Source of the DNA: AWTP1-13 sp035714005
GTDB taxonomy: Bacteria > Pseudomonadota > Alphaproteobacteria > Rhizobiales > Hyphomicrobiaceae
Reading direction: 5' to 3'
Assembly: GCA_035714005.1 (NCBI GenBank)
Contig: DASTMQ010000168.1
Coordinates: 1 to 11,329 of the forward strand
DNA: 11,329 nucleotides
Below, piece after piece: positions 1-6,647 of the stretch. Made by a program: the position numbers and the translations under genes. The notes under the pieces were generated by a model that did not search any database, was not told the DNA's origin, and saw only the letters and a program-made list of their open reading frames with translations. Every line of letters begins with the position of its first letter. Position 1 is the first letter of the stretch.

Positions 1-377
1 ATCAGCTCGATTGGGCGACGCGTAGCAATACCGCGATCGTTGAGGCTCCGCAGCACCTCGAGACCGCACAGCACGCCGAGCGCACCGTCGTACTTGCCGC
101 CGCAGATCTGCGTGTCGAGATGGCTGCCGATCGCGACCGCCGGCAGCGAATTGTCCGTTGCCGCGCGGCGCGCGAAGATATTGCCGACGGGATCGACTTC
201 GACTGCACAGCCCGCCTCGCGCACCCAGCCGACGAACAAATCGCGCACCTCCTTGTCTTCCTGCGTCAGGGCCAGGCGGCGCACACCGGTGCCACGGAAC
301 CGGCCGATTTCGCCGGCCCGATCGAGAGTGGCCCACAATCGCTCGGCATTGACCTCGAGCGCATTGGCCGGCTTCAT
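1..377 (-). CDS. M20-family Zn-dependent amidohydrolase (N-carbamoyl-L-amino-acid hydrolase / allantoate amidohydrolase type), 3' end beyond window
   Basis: The first 125 residues are visible; the frame stays open to the window edge. Residues 83-109 carry the metal-site block of the hydantoinase/carbamoylase branch of peptidase M20: GSHLD (H86) followed by GGKYDG (D97), the expected first zinc ligand and the bridging aspartate, then the conserved GVLCGLEVL helix. Members are cytoplasmic, binuclear and usually about 400-420 residues long; they hydrolyse N-carbamoyl amino acids, ureidopropionate or allantoate, releasing ammonia and CO2. Which substrate applies cannot be decided from the N-terminus. 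The ATG at 377 overlaps the stop of the upstream ATPase gene as ATGA, and a GGTGGAG ribosome site lies 7-8 nt upstream inside that gene, so the two are translationally coupled. Inference: it processes what the adjacent ABC importer brings in. The family call is firm; the substrate is not. Confidence 0.9.
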   Translation of the reverse strand, partial: MKPANALEVNAERLWATLDRAGEIGRFRGTGVRRLALTQEDKEVRDLFVGWVREAGCAVEVDPVGNIFARRAATDNSLPAVAIGSHLDTQICGGKYDGALGVLCGLEVLRSLNDRGIATRRPIEL

Positions 378-1423
378 GGACGCTCTCCACCATTGCTGGG
401 GTAAAAGGACAGCTCACGGCGCTCGCCGAGCTTGGGGCCTGGCAGCGCGATTTCGCGCGCCGACACGCGCAGGCAACGCGTCATGTGCCTGGCGGCGTGG
501 GCAAACTCCGGTGGCACGGCACCGCGACAGCGATCATCGGCGAAGCGACAGCGCGGCTGGAAGCTGCAGCCATCCGGCAATGCCCGCAAGTCGGGGGGCA
601 TGCCCGGGATGGCCTCGAGCCGTTTGCCGAAGGCCGAACCGAGTACGGTGGAGGTGAGCAGGGCGGCCGTATAGGGATGTGCCGGCGAACCGATCACCGC
701 CTCAGTGGGCCCGAGTTCGACAAATCGGCCGGCGTACATCACCGCGATCTCATCGGCGACCTCCACCGCGACCCCCACGTCGTGCGTCACAAAGATGACG
801 GCCATATCGAGGTCCTGCTGCAATTGCCGCAGCAATAGGATGATTTGTATTTGCACCGTCACGTCGAGCGCCGTGGTCGGCTCGTCGGCCAACAACAGCG
901 ATGGGCGGCAAGAAAGGGCAAGCGCGATCATGGCCCGCTGCCGCATGCCGCCCGACAGCTCGTGCGGATAGGACTTCAGCCGCCGCGCCGCGGAGGGAAT
1001 CTGCACCATGTCCAAAAGCTCGAGCGCACGCCGGTTGGCAACATGGTAGGATACGCCCTCGTGTCGCACGATGGTTTCGGCGATCTGCACCCCGATACTG
1101 AACACCGGATCGAGCGCGATCATCGGCTCCTGGAAAATCATGGCGGCCTTGCTGCCGCGTACCTGACGCAGGCCGGCCTCGTCCAGCGTCGTCATGTCGT
1201 GGCCGGCCACGCGGATCGATCCTTCGACGCGGGTTCGCGGTGGCAGCAGGCGCAACAGGGCGCGCAACGTGACGCTCTTGCCCGATCCGGACTCGCCCAG
1301 GATGGCGAGCACCTTGCCGGCATGCACGCGGAAGCTGACGTCGTTGACGGCGGCCACCGGCGCGTCGCGTCCGAGAAAACGCACGCTCAGATGCTCGACC
1401 ATGACGACGGGTTCGTTGGGCAT
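374..1423 (-). CDS. Dipeptide/oligopeptide ABC transporter ATP-binding protein, D-type (DppD/OppD-like)
   Basis: A 349-residue cytoplasmic ATPase subunit that powers the importer. It shows Walker A GESGSGKS (43-50), Q-loop Q98, signature LSGGMRQR (156-163), Walker B LLLADEP (176-182, catalytic E181), D-loop TALD and H-loop H214. The MRQR signature and the DEPTTALDVTVQ stretch mark the D-type partner rather than the F-type. The C-terminal oligopeptide-transporter domain begins near the HPYT motif (249-252) and carries four cysteines (286, 292, 299, 317), the arrangement associated with an iron-sulfur cluster in a mycobacterial DppD structure (from memory). I chose the ATG at 1423 because its first base is the last base of the upstream stop (TGATG), a typical coupled junction; a TTG one codon earlier (1426) is the alternative. 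The gene's own stop overlaps the amidohydrolase start. It should pair with the F-type ATPase encoded just upstream. Confidence 0.95.
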   Translation of the reverse strand: MPNEPVVMVEHLSVRFLGRDAPVAAVNDVSFRVHAGKVLAILGESGSGKSVTLRALLRLLPPRTRVEGSIRVAGHDMTTLDEAGLRQVRGSKAAMIFQEPMIALDPVFSIGVQIAETIVRHEGVSYHVANRRALELLDMVQIPSAARRLKSYPHELSGGMRQRAMIALALSCRPSLLLADEPTTALDVTVQIQIILLLRQLQQDLDMAVIFVTHDVGVAVEVADEIAVMYAGRFVELGPTEAVIGSPAHPYTAALLTSTVLGSAFGKRLEAIPGMPPDLRALPDGCSFQPRCRFADDRCRGAVPPEFAHAARHMTRCLRVSAREIALPGPKLGERRELSFYPSNGGERP

Positions 1424-2487
1424 CAATGTACCGCCGCCTTGTCGGCACGGCTGTGGCCCGAGCCCTTAACGCGCATGTGGCAGGCGACCGCGCCCGACGT
1501 GGCAACGGCCAAAAGGCTGGGCGGCACGACTTCGCAGACTTTCTCCGCGAACGGACAGCGGGTACGGAAGCGGCATCCCGACGGCGGACTGATGGGGTTG
1601 GGCGGATCGCCGCTCAGCGGCGCCCGCAGCGTGCGACGGCGCGGATCCATCGACGGCATGGCCGAGAGCAGCGCCTGCGTATAGGGGTGCTGGGGACTGT
1701 GGTAGATTTGCTGTACGGGTCCGATCTCCACCACCTTGCCCAGGTACATGACCATCACGCGATCGCTGATGTAGCGGACCACGTTGAGGTCATGGCTGAT
1801 GAAGATGTAGGTCAAGGCAAACTGGGCCTTCAAATCGGCAAGCAGGTTCAGCACCTGTGCCTCGACCGACTTGTCCAAGGCCGAGACGGCTTCGTCGAGG
1901 ATCACGATGCGCGGCTCGAGCGCCAGCGCGCGCGCAATGTTGATCCTTTGCCGCTGGCCGCCGCTGAGCTCGTGCGGATAGCGATTGGCAAACTGCAGTG
2001 GATCGAGCCCGACGGCTTCCAACAGCTGCATCGCCCGCTTGAGCGCGGCGGGCTTGCCCAGTCCATGGATGAATGGACCGAAGGCGATCGACGTCACCAC
2101 CGGCAACCGCGGGTTCAACGAGGCGTAGGAATCCTGAAATACCATCTGCATCTGCCGGTGCAGTTCGCGGCGGCTCAAGCCGTGCGCGGCACCCACCAGC
2201 CGGCCGGCAAACCGAATACGTCCGCTATCGCGGGCAATAAGATGCATTATGAGCCGCGCCGTCGTCGACTTGCCGCAGCCCGACTCCCCGACCACACCCA
2301 AGGTCTCGCCGTTGCGCACCGAAAAGGACACGTCGTCGACGGCCTGCACGACGCCACGGCTCCGGTTCAGCCAGCCAGCCTTGACCGCGAAATGTTTGGT
2401 CAGGTTCTCCACCGTTAAAAGGGGCACGCCGGCATCCTGCTCGGCCCGCGCCACCGCGCCGCCCGCCGCTGCCGCCGAGCCGGTCAC
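1423..2487 (-). CDS. Dipeptide/oligopeptide ABC transporter ATP-binding protein, F-type (DppF/OppF-like)
   Basis: Second ATPase subunit of the importer, 354 residues from the chosen start. Motifs: Walker A GESGCGKS (67-74), Q-loop Q118, signature LSGGQRQR (174-181), Walker B IVILDE (194-199), D-loop SALD and H-loop H232. The QRQR signature and DEAVSALD are the usual F-type forms. The C-terminal domain has HPYT and cysteines 305, 311, 318 and 336, with the same spacing as in the D-type partner. Start choice: the GTG at 2487 forms a GTGA overlap with the stop of the dppC-like gene. An in-frame GTG at 2538 would add 17 residues (371 in all) and overlap the permease gene by 55 nt; neither has a clear Shine-Dalgarno. 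The first 20 residues are Ala/Gly-rich and precede the true domain start (LLTVENLTKHF, 23-33). Unusually, this F-type gene precedes the D-type gene in the operon. Confidence 0.94.
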   Translation of the reverse strand: MTGSAAAAGGAVARAEQDAGVPLLTVENLTKHFAVKAGWLNRSRGVVQAVDDVSFSVRNGETLGVVGESGCGKSTTARLIMHLIARDSGRIRFAGRLVGAAHGLSRRELHRQMQMVFQDSYASLNPRLPVVTSIAFGPFIHGLGKPAALKRAMQLLEAVGLDPLQFANRYPHELSGGQRQRINIARALALEPRIVILDEAVSALDKSVEAQVLNLLADLKAQFALTYIFISHDLNVVRYISDRVMVMYLGKVVEIGPVQQIYHSPQHPYTQALLSAMPSMDPRRRTLRAPLSGDPPNPISPPSGCRFRTRCPFAEKVCEVVPPSLLAVATSGAVACHMRVKGSGHSRADKAAVH

Positions 2488-3383
2488 AGGCGCACGTCCA
2501 TTGCTTGGCGCAAACCGTCGCTCATCAGATTGAAGCACATTGAAGTGATGAAGATCATGACTCCCGGCAGCGCGGCGACCAAGGGCGACACCCAGAGCGC
2601 CTGGCGCAGGTTATTGAGCATCAGCCCCCATTCGGCGCTCGGCGGCGTAACCCCAAGGCCGAGGAAACTGAGCCCGGCGGCCAGGATGATACAGATGCTG
2701 ATCAGGCTGGTGGCGTAGACCAGAATCGGTCCGAGCACGTTGTTGAGGATATGGTAGCGCATGATCGTCAGCGGCCGTGCGCCGCTGGCGCGGGCCGCCT
2801 CGACGAAGTCGAGATGTCGCGTTTGCGCGGTGACGCTCTCCGAGATGCGGATGATGGGCGGGATGAAACTGATGGTTAGCGCCAGAATCGTATTCTGCAG
2901 GCCGGAGCCGAGAATGCCGGTGATGGCGATCGCCAGCAAAATTGAGGGGAAAGCGTAGAGCACATCGGTCAGCCGCATGATGGCGCTGTTCACAAGGCCG
3001 CCCATATAGCCGGCGAGGATGCCCAAGAAGCCTCCGATCACGAGGGCCAAGAACACCGGTACGACACCCGCCAGCAGGGATATGCGGCCACCGTATACCA
3101 TGCGGGACCACAGGTCGCGGCCGACCTCGTCCGTCCCGAGCCAATGGTCAAGCGTGCCGACCGGCTTCAGGCGGCGTAGCACCGAACCCGTATAGGGATC
3201 ATGCACGGTGAAGAACGGCGCAAAAACCACCATTACGACCAGCAGCAGCAGTACGGCGATGACGGCAAGCGTCACCTTGTCGTCGAGCAGCCGCTCCCAC
3301 ACGCGCCGCCAGTAGCTCTTGCCCTGCTGTGCGCGCTTGAGCACCAGCTTGGCATCGGCGGGCAGCACGGCAGCATCGGCCAT
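2484..3383 (-). CDS. Dipeptide/oligopeptide ABC transporter permease, DppC-like
   Basis: Inner-membrane permease of 299 residues, one half of the translocation channel. An N-terminal hydrophobic segment (about 38-57) is followed by the DppC-type periplasmic stretch with the family motif HWLGTDEVGRDLWSRMVYGGR (80-100), and then by a five-helix BPD_transp_1 core (about 101-290). The cytoplasmic EAA loop that docks on the ATPases is at 195-209 (EAARASGARPLTIMR). Start choice: the ATG at 3383 has GGGGAG 7 nt upstream (3391-3396); a GTG at 3389 would add two residues but sits against that site. The start lies 12 nt after the dppB-like stop, and the 3' end overlaps the F-type ATPase gene by 4 nt if that gene begins at 2487. 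It should form a heterodimer with the DppB-like permease. Family is certain; substrate is not. Confidence 0.95.
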   Translation of the reverse strand: MADAAVLPADAKLVLKRAQQGKSYWRRVWERLLDDKVTLAVIAVLLLLVVMVVFAPFFTVHDPYTGSVLRRLKPVGTLDHWLGTDEVGRDLWSRMVYGGRISLLAGVVPVFLALVIGGFLGILAGYMGGLVNSAIMRLTDVLYAFPSILLAIAITGILGSGLQNTILALTISFIPPIIRISESVTAQTRHLDFVEAARASGARPLTIMRYHILNNVLGPILVYATSLISICIILAAGLSFLGLGVTPPSAEWGLMLNNLRQALWVSPLVAALPGVMIFITSMCFNLMSDGLRQAMDVRL

Positions 3384-3395
3384 TGCCACACTCCC

Positions 3396-4337
3396 CTAAC
3401 GCCGCATGCGCGGGTCGATCAGCGCCTGCAACACGTCGACCAGAATGTTGATGACGACGAAGATTGCCGCCAGCACCAGGATGGTTGCCGATAGCACAGG
3501 CACATCACGGCGAAAGATCGCAAGATTCATCAGGCCGCCCGAGCCGGGCCAGTTGAACACGGTCTCAACCAGGATCGATCCACCCAGAAGATAGCCAAAC
3601 TGCAAGCCCACCAGGGCCAAGGCGGAAGGGGCCGCATTCTTGAGCGTGTGGTAGAGAACGCGACGATTGCTGAGGCCCTTCGCGTGCAAGGTGCCGACAA
3701 ATTCCTGGCTGAGGATCTCCAACACGTTGGCGCGCACCAGGCGGCTCGTCACTCCCATCGGGATCAGCGACAGCGTTACGACGGGCAGGATCAGATGTTT
3801 GACCTGATCCCAACTGCTGGGCACACCCTCAAAGCCCATACCCTGGGCGGGAAGCACGTTGAAAACCACGGAAAAGATCGCGACCAGCACGATGCCGACC
3901 CAGTAATGCGGCAGGCTGACCCCGATAATCGCCGTGGCGGAGAAAATCTTGTCGAGCCAGCTGTCGCGGTTATAGGCGGCGAGCGCGCCCAGCGCGATAC
4001 CGAGCGAGAACCCGATCAGCGCGGCCGGCAGGGCGATCACCAGCGTGTTGCCGAGGGCACCAAACAATTCCTCCGCCACCGGCCGGCCGCTGAAGAAGGA
4101 GACGCCGAAGTCGCCGACCATGAGACGGCCGAGCCACGCCAGATATTGAAGATAGAGCGGCTCATCGAGCCGGAAGCGGCGCCGCAAACTGTCGGCGATC
4201 TCCTTCGGCACTTCCGGCGGCACCAGGATGTCGACGACATCCCCGGGGGCCAGATGAATGAGCAGGAAGACCAGCATCGAGACGCCGAGCAGCACGGGCA
4301 CGGCGTAGAGCAGGCGGCGCAGTGTAAAGGCCCACAT
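3396..4337 (-). CDS. Dipeptide/oligopeptide ABC transporter permease, DppB-like
   Basis: Inner-membrane permease of 313 residues. The first 30 residues (LRRLLYAVPVLLGVSMLVF... into HLAPGD) are the hallmark N-terminal helix of the DppB/OppB/NikB group. A periplasmic region with FRLDEPLYLQYLAWLGRL (55-72) and GDFGVSF (75-81) follows, then five hydrophobic segments between about 95 and 305. The EAA-type loop is at about 212-234 (EFVGTLHAKGLSNRRVLYHT), with the key glycine at 221. The ATG at 4337 is preceded by GGTGAGGG (4341-4348), a usable ribosome site. It is the second gene of the operon, separated from the binding-protein gene by a 117-nt hairpin-rich gap, and lies 12 nt before the dppC-like start. 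Length and topology are normal. Confidence 0.95.
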   Translation of the reverse strand: MWAFTLRRLLYAVPVLLGVSMLVFLLIHLAPGDVVDILVPPEVPKEIADSLRRRFRLDEPLYLQYLAWLGRLMVGDFGVSFFSGRPVAEELFGALGNTLVIALPAALIGFSLGIALGALAAYNRDSWLDKIFSATAIIGVSLPHYWVGIVLVAIFSVVFNVLPAQGMGFEGVPSSWDQVKHLILPVVTLSLIPMGVTSRLVRANVLEILSQEFVGTLHAKGLSNRRVLYHTLKNAAPSALALVGLQFGYLLGGSILVETVFNWPGSGGLMNLAIFRRDVPVLSATILVLAAIFVVINILVDVLQALIDPRMRR

Positions 4338-4353
4338 CGACCCTCACCGGGAT

Positions 4354-4401
4354 GGCAGCGGCGGCTGCCGCGCCGGCCCGCGCGGCAGTTCACCGCGCGG
4401 G
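4354..4401 (-). promoter_or_regulatory. Intercistronic GC hairpins between dppA-like and dppB-like genes
   Basis: Two perfect inverted repeats fill the middle of the 117-nt gap after the binding-protein gene. The stronger has 9-bp arms CCCGCGCGG (4377-4385) and CCGCGCGGG (4393-4401) around a 7-nt loop; the second has 6-bp arms GGCAGC (4354-4359) and GCTGCC (4364-4369) around a 4-nt loop. No U-tract follows on the minus strand, so this is not a standard intrinsic terminator. In importer operons such structures often protect the 3' end of the binding-protein mRNA or cause partial termination, giving more binding protein than permease. That role is inference here. Confidence 0.5.
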
Positions 4402-4454
4402 TTGACCGGCGAGCGCGTGCCGCTAGGTATGGCCGACGACGGGCCGCTCAAGGC

Positions 4455-6062
4455 TTACTCCATCTCCACCCTGGTAAAGTCCTGGAACCAGCTTTGCGCG
4501 CTCACAAAGCCTTTGACCTTCTTGGTCATGGCGCGCGGATTGCGGTCATGCACGATGAAGCCCCAGGGCGCCTCGTCGACAATAATCTCATGGGCGCGCT
4601 GCGTGTCCTTGAGGATCTCGGCCTGGTCGGTCGACTTTTCGATCCGGTCGATCAGCTTGTCGAATTCCTCGTTCTTCCAGTTCGCCCAGTTGCGGCCCTT
4701 TGGCGCCGCGTTGCTGGACAAAAAGTAGAGCGCGATCTGCGAGATGTCCGTCGACGGCGGCAGGCTGATGTTCATGGCGTCGGAGCCGAGCGCCTGCTGC
4801 GCGGTCGGCGCGTTGCGCAAGGCCACCAGCATGGTGCCCCATTCGACCACCTCGAAGGAAATGTCGAAGCCGCACTCCTTCAGGTTTTGCTGCAGGAATT
4901 CGTTCATCGGCAGCGGCAGCATTTGGCCCGAGCCGCTGGTCGAGATCATGACTTTGCTCTTGACCGGCTTGCCCGCACCGAAGCCGGCCTCGCGCAACAG
5001 CGCCTTGGCCTTCTCCGGATCGTATTTGTAATGCTCTTTGGGAGCACCGAATTGTGGATCGGCCGGCTTGAAGGCGCCAACGGACGGCTCGGCCAGGCCG
5101 TTCAAGAGCGTGACCAGGCCCTCCCGGTTGAAGCAATAGTTGATGGCGCGGCGCACGCGCACGTCCTTCCAGGGCGCGTCCTCCTTGGCGAGGTTGAGGA
5201 CCCATGGCCACATGTGCGGATAGCTGCCGGTGACGATTTCGAAACCGGCCGCCTTCAGGCTTGGCACGGCGTCGGGTGGCGGCACCTCGATCCAGTCGAC
5301 CTGTCCCGAGCGCAACGCCGCCAAGCGCGTCGTTGCCTCGGGCATCGGGAACAGCACCATCTTGTCAAGTTTTGCAACCTTGTTCTTGTCCCAATAGGCG
5401 TCGTTGCGACTGAGCGTGACGCTCACGCGCGGCTTGAATTCGGTGATTTTGAAGGGCCCGGTACCCGACGGCGATTTTGCAAATTCCGCCCAAGAGCCGG
5501 TCTTATCGAACTGCGCCGGGCTCGAGTAGAGCATGTAGGGCAGCATGTTGGGGAAATAGCTGAGCGGGCGCGGATTGGTGATCTCGATCGTATAGTCGTC
5601 GATCTTGCGATAACCGGCCACAAACGGGTTGCGCGCCTGCGCCACGGCGCCACCTGGCGGATCGAATTGCTTGGCGTCTTTTTTGTAGTAGCGGTCAAGA
5701 TTCCAGATCGCCGCATCGGCATTGAAATCGCTACCGTCGTGGAATTTCACGCCCTGGCGCAGATGGAATACCCATTTCGCCTTGTCGTTGGCGTCCTGCT
5801 CCCAGCGCTCGGCCAAACCGGGCCGAATATCGGCCAATTTGTCGGCCCGCGTCAGGTCCCACAGCACCAGCCCCTCGAACACGGGGTAGCCGAGAAAGCG
5901 CACACCTTCATAACCATTGTCGGGAGCGCCGGTCGTCGTTGGCACGTCCGAGGCCGTCATGGCAATGCGCAGCGTCCCCCCTGCCAGCGCCGGGCCTGCC
6001 GTCAGCAGTGCCAGCACGGCCCCCATGGCACCATAGCCGCCTGCGCCCCTCATCGAGATCAT
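4455..6062 (-). CDS. Periplasmic solute-binding protein of a peptide/nickel/opine-type ABC importer (SBP_bac_5, DppA-like)
   Basis: Extracytoplasmic family 5 binding protein that captures the substrate for the downstream importer; 535 residues from the chosen start, normal for DppA/OppA. An N-terminal signal peptide (about 1-27) ends with a TAGPALA cleavage region and has no lipobox cysteine, so the product should be soluble in the periplasm. Family landmarks are VFEGLVLWD followed by the LAERWEQ and FHLRQGVKFHDG stretches, GTGPFKI, RNDAYWDK and VRVRRAINYCFNREGL. Start choice: the ATG at 6062 has GGAGG (6069-6073) 6 nt upstream and gives a compact signal peptide. An in-frame ATG at 6104 would add 14 residues including Trp-Trp before the signal sequence and lacks such a site; a third ATG at 6053 is too far from it. 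First gene of the operon. The ligand cannot be read from the sequence; dipeptides, opines, or ureido/carbamoyl compounds are possible. Confidence 0.95.
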   Translation of the reverse strand: MISMRGAGGYGAMGAVLALLTAGPALAGGTLRIAMTASDVPTTTGAPDNGYEGVRFLGYPVFEGLVLWDLTRADKLADIRPGLAERWEQDANDKAKWVFHLRQGVKFHDGSDFNADAAIWNLDRYYKKDAKQFDPPGGAVAQARNPFVAGYRKIDDYTIEITNPRPLSYFPNMLPYMLYSSPAQFDKTGSWAEFAKSPSGTGPFKITEFKPRVSVTLSRNDAYWDKNKVAKLDKMVLFPMPEATTRLAALRSGQVDWIEVPPPDAVPSLKAAGFEIVTGSYPHMWPWVLNLAKEDAPWKDVRVRRAINYCFNREGLVTLLNGLAEPSVGAFKPADPQFGAPKEHYKYDPEKAKALLREAGFGAGKPVKSKVMISTSGSGQMLPLPMNEFLQQNLKECGFDISFEVVEWGTMLVALRNAPTAQQALGSDAMNISLPPSTDISQIALYFLSSNAAPKGRNWANWKNEEFDKLIDRIEKSTDQAEILKDTQRAHEIIVDEAPWGFIVHDRNPRAMTKKVKGFVSAQSWFQDFTRVEME

Positions 6063-6068
6063 CTGGAA

Positions 6069-6073
6069 CCTCC
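6069..6073 (-). promoter_or_regulatory. Ribosome binding site that fixes the dppA-like start
   Basis: On the minus strand GGTGGAGG is followed after 6 nt (TTCCAG) by the ATG at 6062. It lies inside the longer open frame that starts at 6104, which argues for the shorter, 535-residue protein. Confidence 0.7.
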
Positions 6074-6223
6074 ACCAGCATCCGCCCAGATCGGTGCTCT
6101 TCATCCCCCATCGAGGCGCTCAGCGCCGAAGCAAGAGATGGGCCAGCCACGGTTAGGGCACGTCCACCGCCCGATCACCGGGCGCACCCGCAGCGCCGCC
6201 CAAAGTTTAGGCACCACGCCATG

Positions 6224-6238
6224 GGCCTTGGCAAGGCC
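6224..6238. promoter_or_regulatory. Perfect 15-bp dyad, possible operator upstream of the dppA-like gene
   Basis: GGCCTTG-G-CAAGGCC is a perfect 7-bp inverted repeat around one central base, 161 nt upstream of the chosen start codon. On the minus strand it follows directly after a GATATA sequence (6239-6244) that could be part of a -10 element, although no matching -35 is visible. The size and symmetry suit a dimeric regulator. This is suggestive only; GC-rich intergenic DNA produces such dyads by chance. Confidence 0.3.
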
Positions 6239-6256
6239 TATATCGCGCGGCGGCCG

Positions 6257-6278
6257 CCTGCGGTGGCAGGATTTTTTT
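6257..6278 (+). terminator. Terminator-like hairpin with T-tract, plus orientation
   Basis: CCTGC (6257-6261), loop GGTG and GCAGG (6266-6270) are followed by one A and seven Ts (6272-6278), the shape of an intrinsic terminator on the plus strand. The stem is only 5 bp and no plus-strand gene lies upstream, so it may instead stop antisense transcription. The same run read as A7 on the minus strand may be a bent upstream element for the transporter promoter. Confidence 0.25.
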
Positions 6279-6553
6279 GCGGCCGGCCGCGGCGCCAAGA
6301 TCGCATCGGCACCCCCGCGCGCGCCTCAATGCGCGCCGTTTTAAACCGCAACGCACCTGCTCAGGCAGCGGCAACCCCCTTAATCTCGCGCTTGCGGCCG
6401 GCCCTCTCCGCGGCATCGATCTGGCGGCCAATCCGCCAGCGCGCCTCTCGCAAGCGCGGTGCCGCCCGACATCGGCGGGGTCCATTAGCTGCCCGGGGGA
6501 GCCAACACGGCGCGAGGCGAGCCTTGACACTGGGCAGCGCTTCCCGTGCCCTT

Positions 6554-6602
6554 GCCGCGGTCGGGCTCCAGGGCGGCGACTGGTCCCTGGGCTCGCCGCG
6601 GC
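6554..6602 (-). other. Long imperfect stem-loop downstream of the alkaline phosphatase gene
   Basis: Outer arms GCCGCGG (6554-6560) and CCGCGGC (6596-6602) and inner arms CCAGGG (6568-6573) and CCCTGG (6585-6590) pair perfectly, with short internal loops between them. It begins 45 nt past the phosphatase stop codon. No U-run follows, so it is more likely an mRNA 3'-end stabiliser or part of a Rho-dependent end than an intrinsic terminator. Confidence 0.35.
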
Positions 6603-6647
6603 CAAGCAAAGCGATCGGCGGCGCGGTGCCAAAGGCGGCGCCGGCTG

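Larger units (their letters stand above)
6063..6647. other. 585-nt intergenic region between the transporter operon and the alkaline phosphatase gene
   Basis: I see no credible gene here. Open frames on both strands are Arg/Ala/Gly-rich GC artefacts without ribosome sites or recognisable domains. The region holds several perfect dyads: GGCGC-TCA-GCGCC near 6115-6127; CGCCCG / CGGGCG at 6168-6184 (5-nt loop); the 15-bp dyad at 6224-6238; a hairpin plus seven Ts at 6257-6278; GCGCGC / GCGCGC at 6319-6336; and the long stem-loop at 6554-6602. It must contain the 3' end of the phosphatase transcript and, since no promoter-bearing gene intervenes, probably the promoter of the dpp-like operon. No convincing -35/-10 pair was found. 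Confidence 0.6.

Noticed and set aside
845..2418. Long plus-strand frames opposite the two ATPase genes (845-1684 and 1426-2418)
   Set aside because: They are antisense to intact ATPases with all Walker and signature motifs, and the products have the biased composition of shadow frames.
3648..6344. 898-codon open frame on the plus strand
   Set aside because: It lies antisense to the binding protein and permease genes, both of which have clear family motifs and ribosome sites. Its product is His/Arg/Gly-rich with no recognisable domain; this is a GC-rich shadow frame.
6522..6550. TTGACA on the plus strand as a -35 promoter element
   Set aside because: No -10-like hexamer at 16-18 bp and no plus-strand gene downstream before the phosphatase, which is read the other way.
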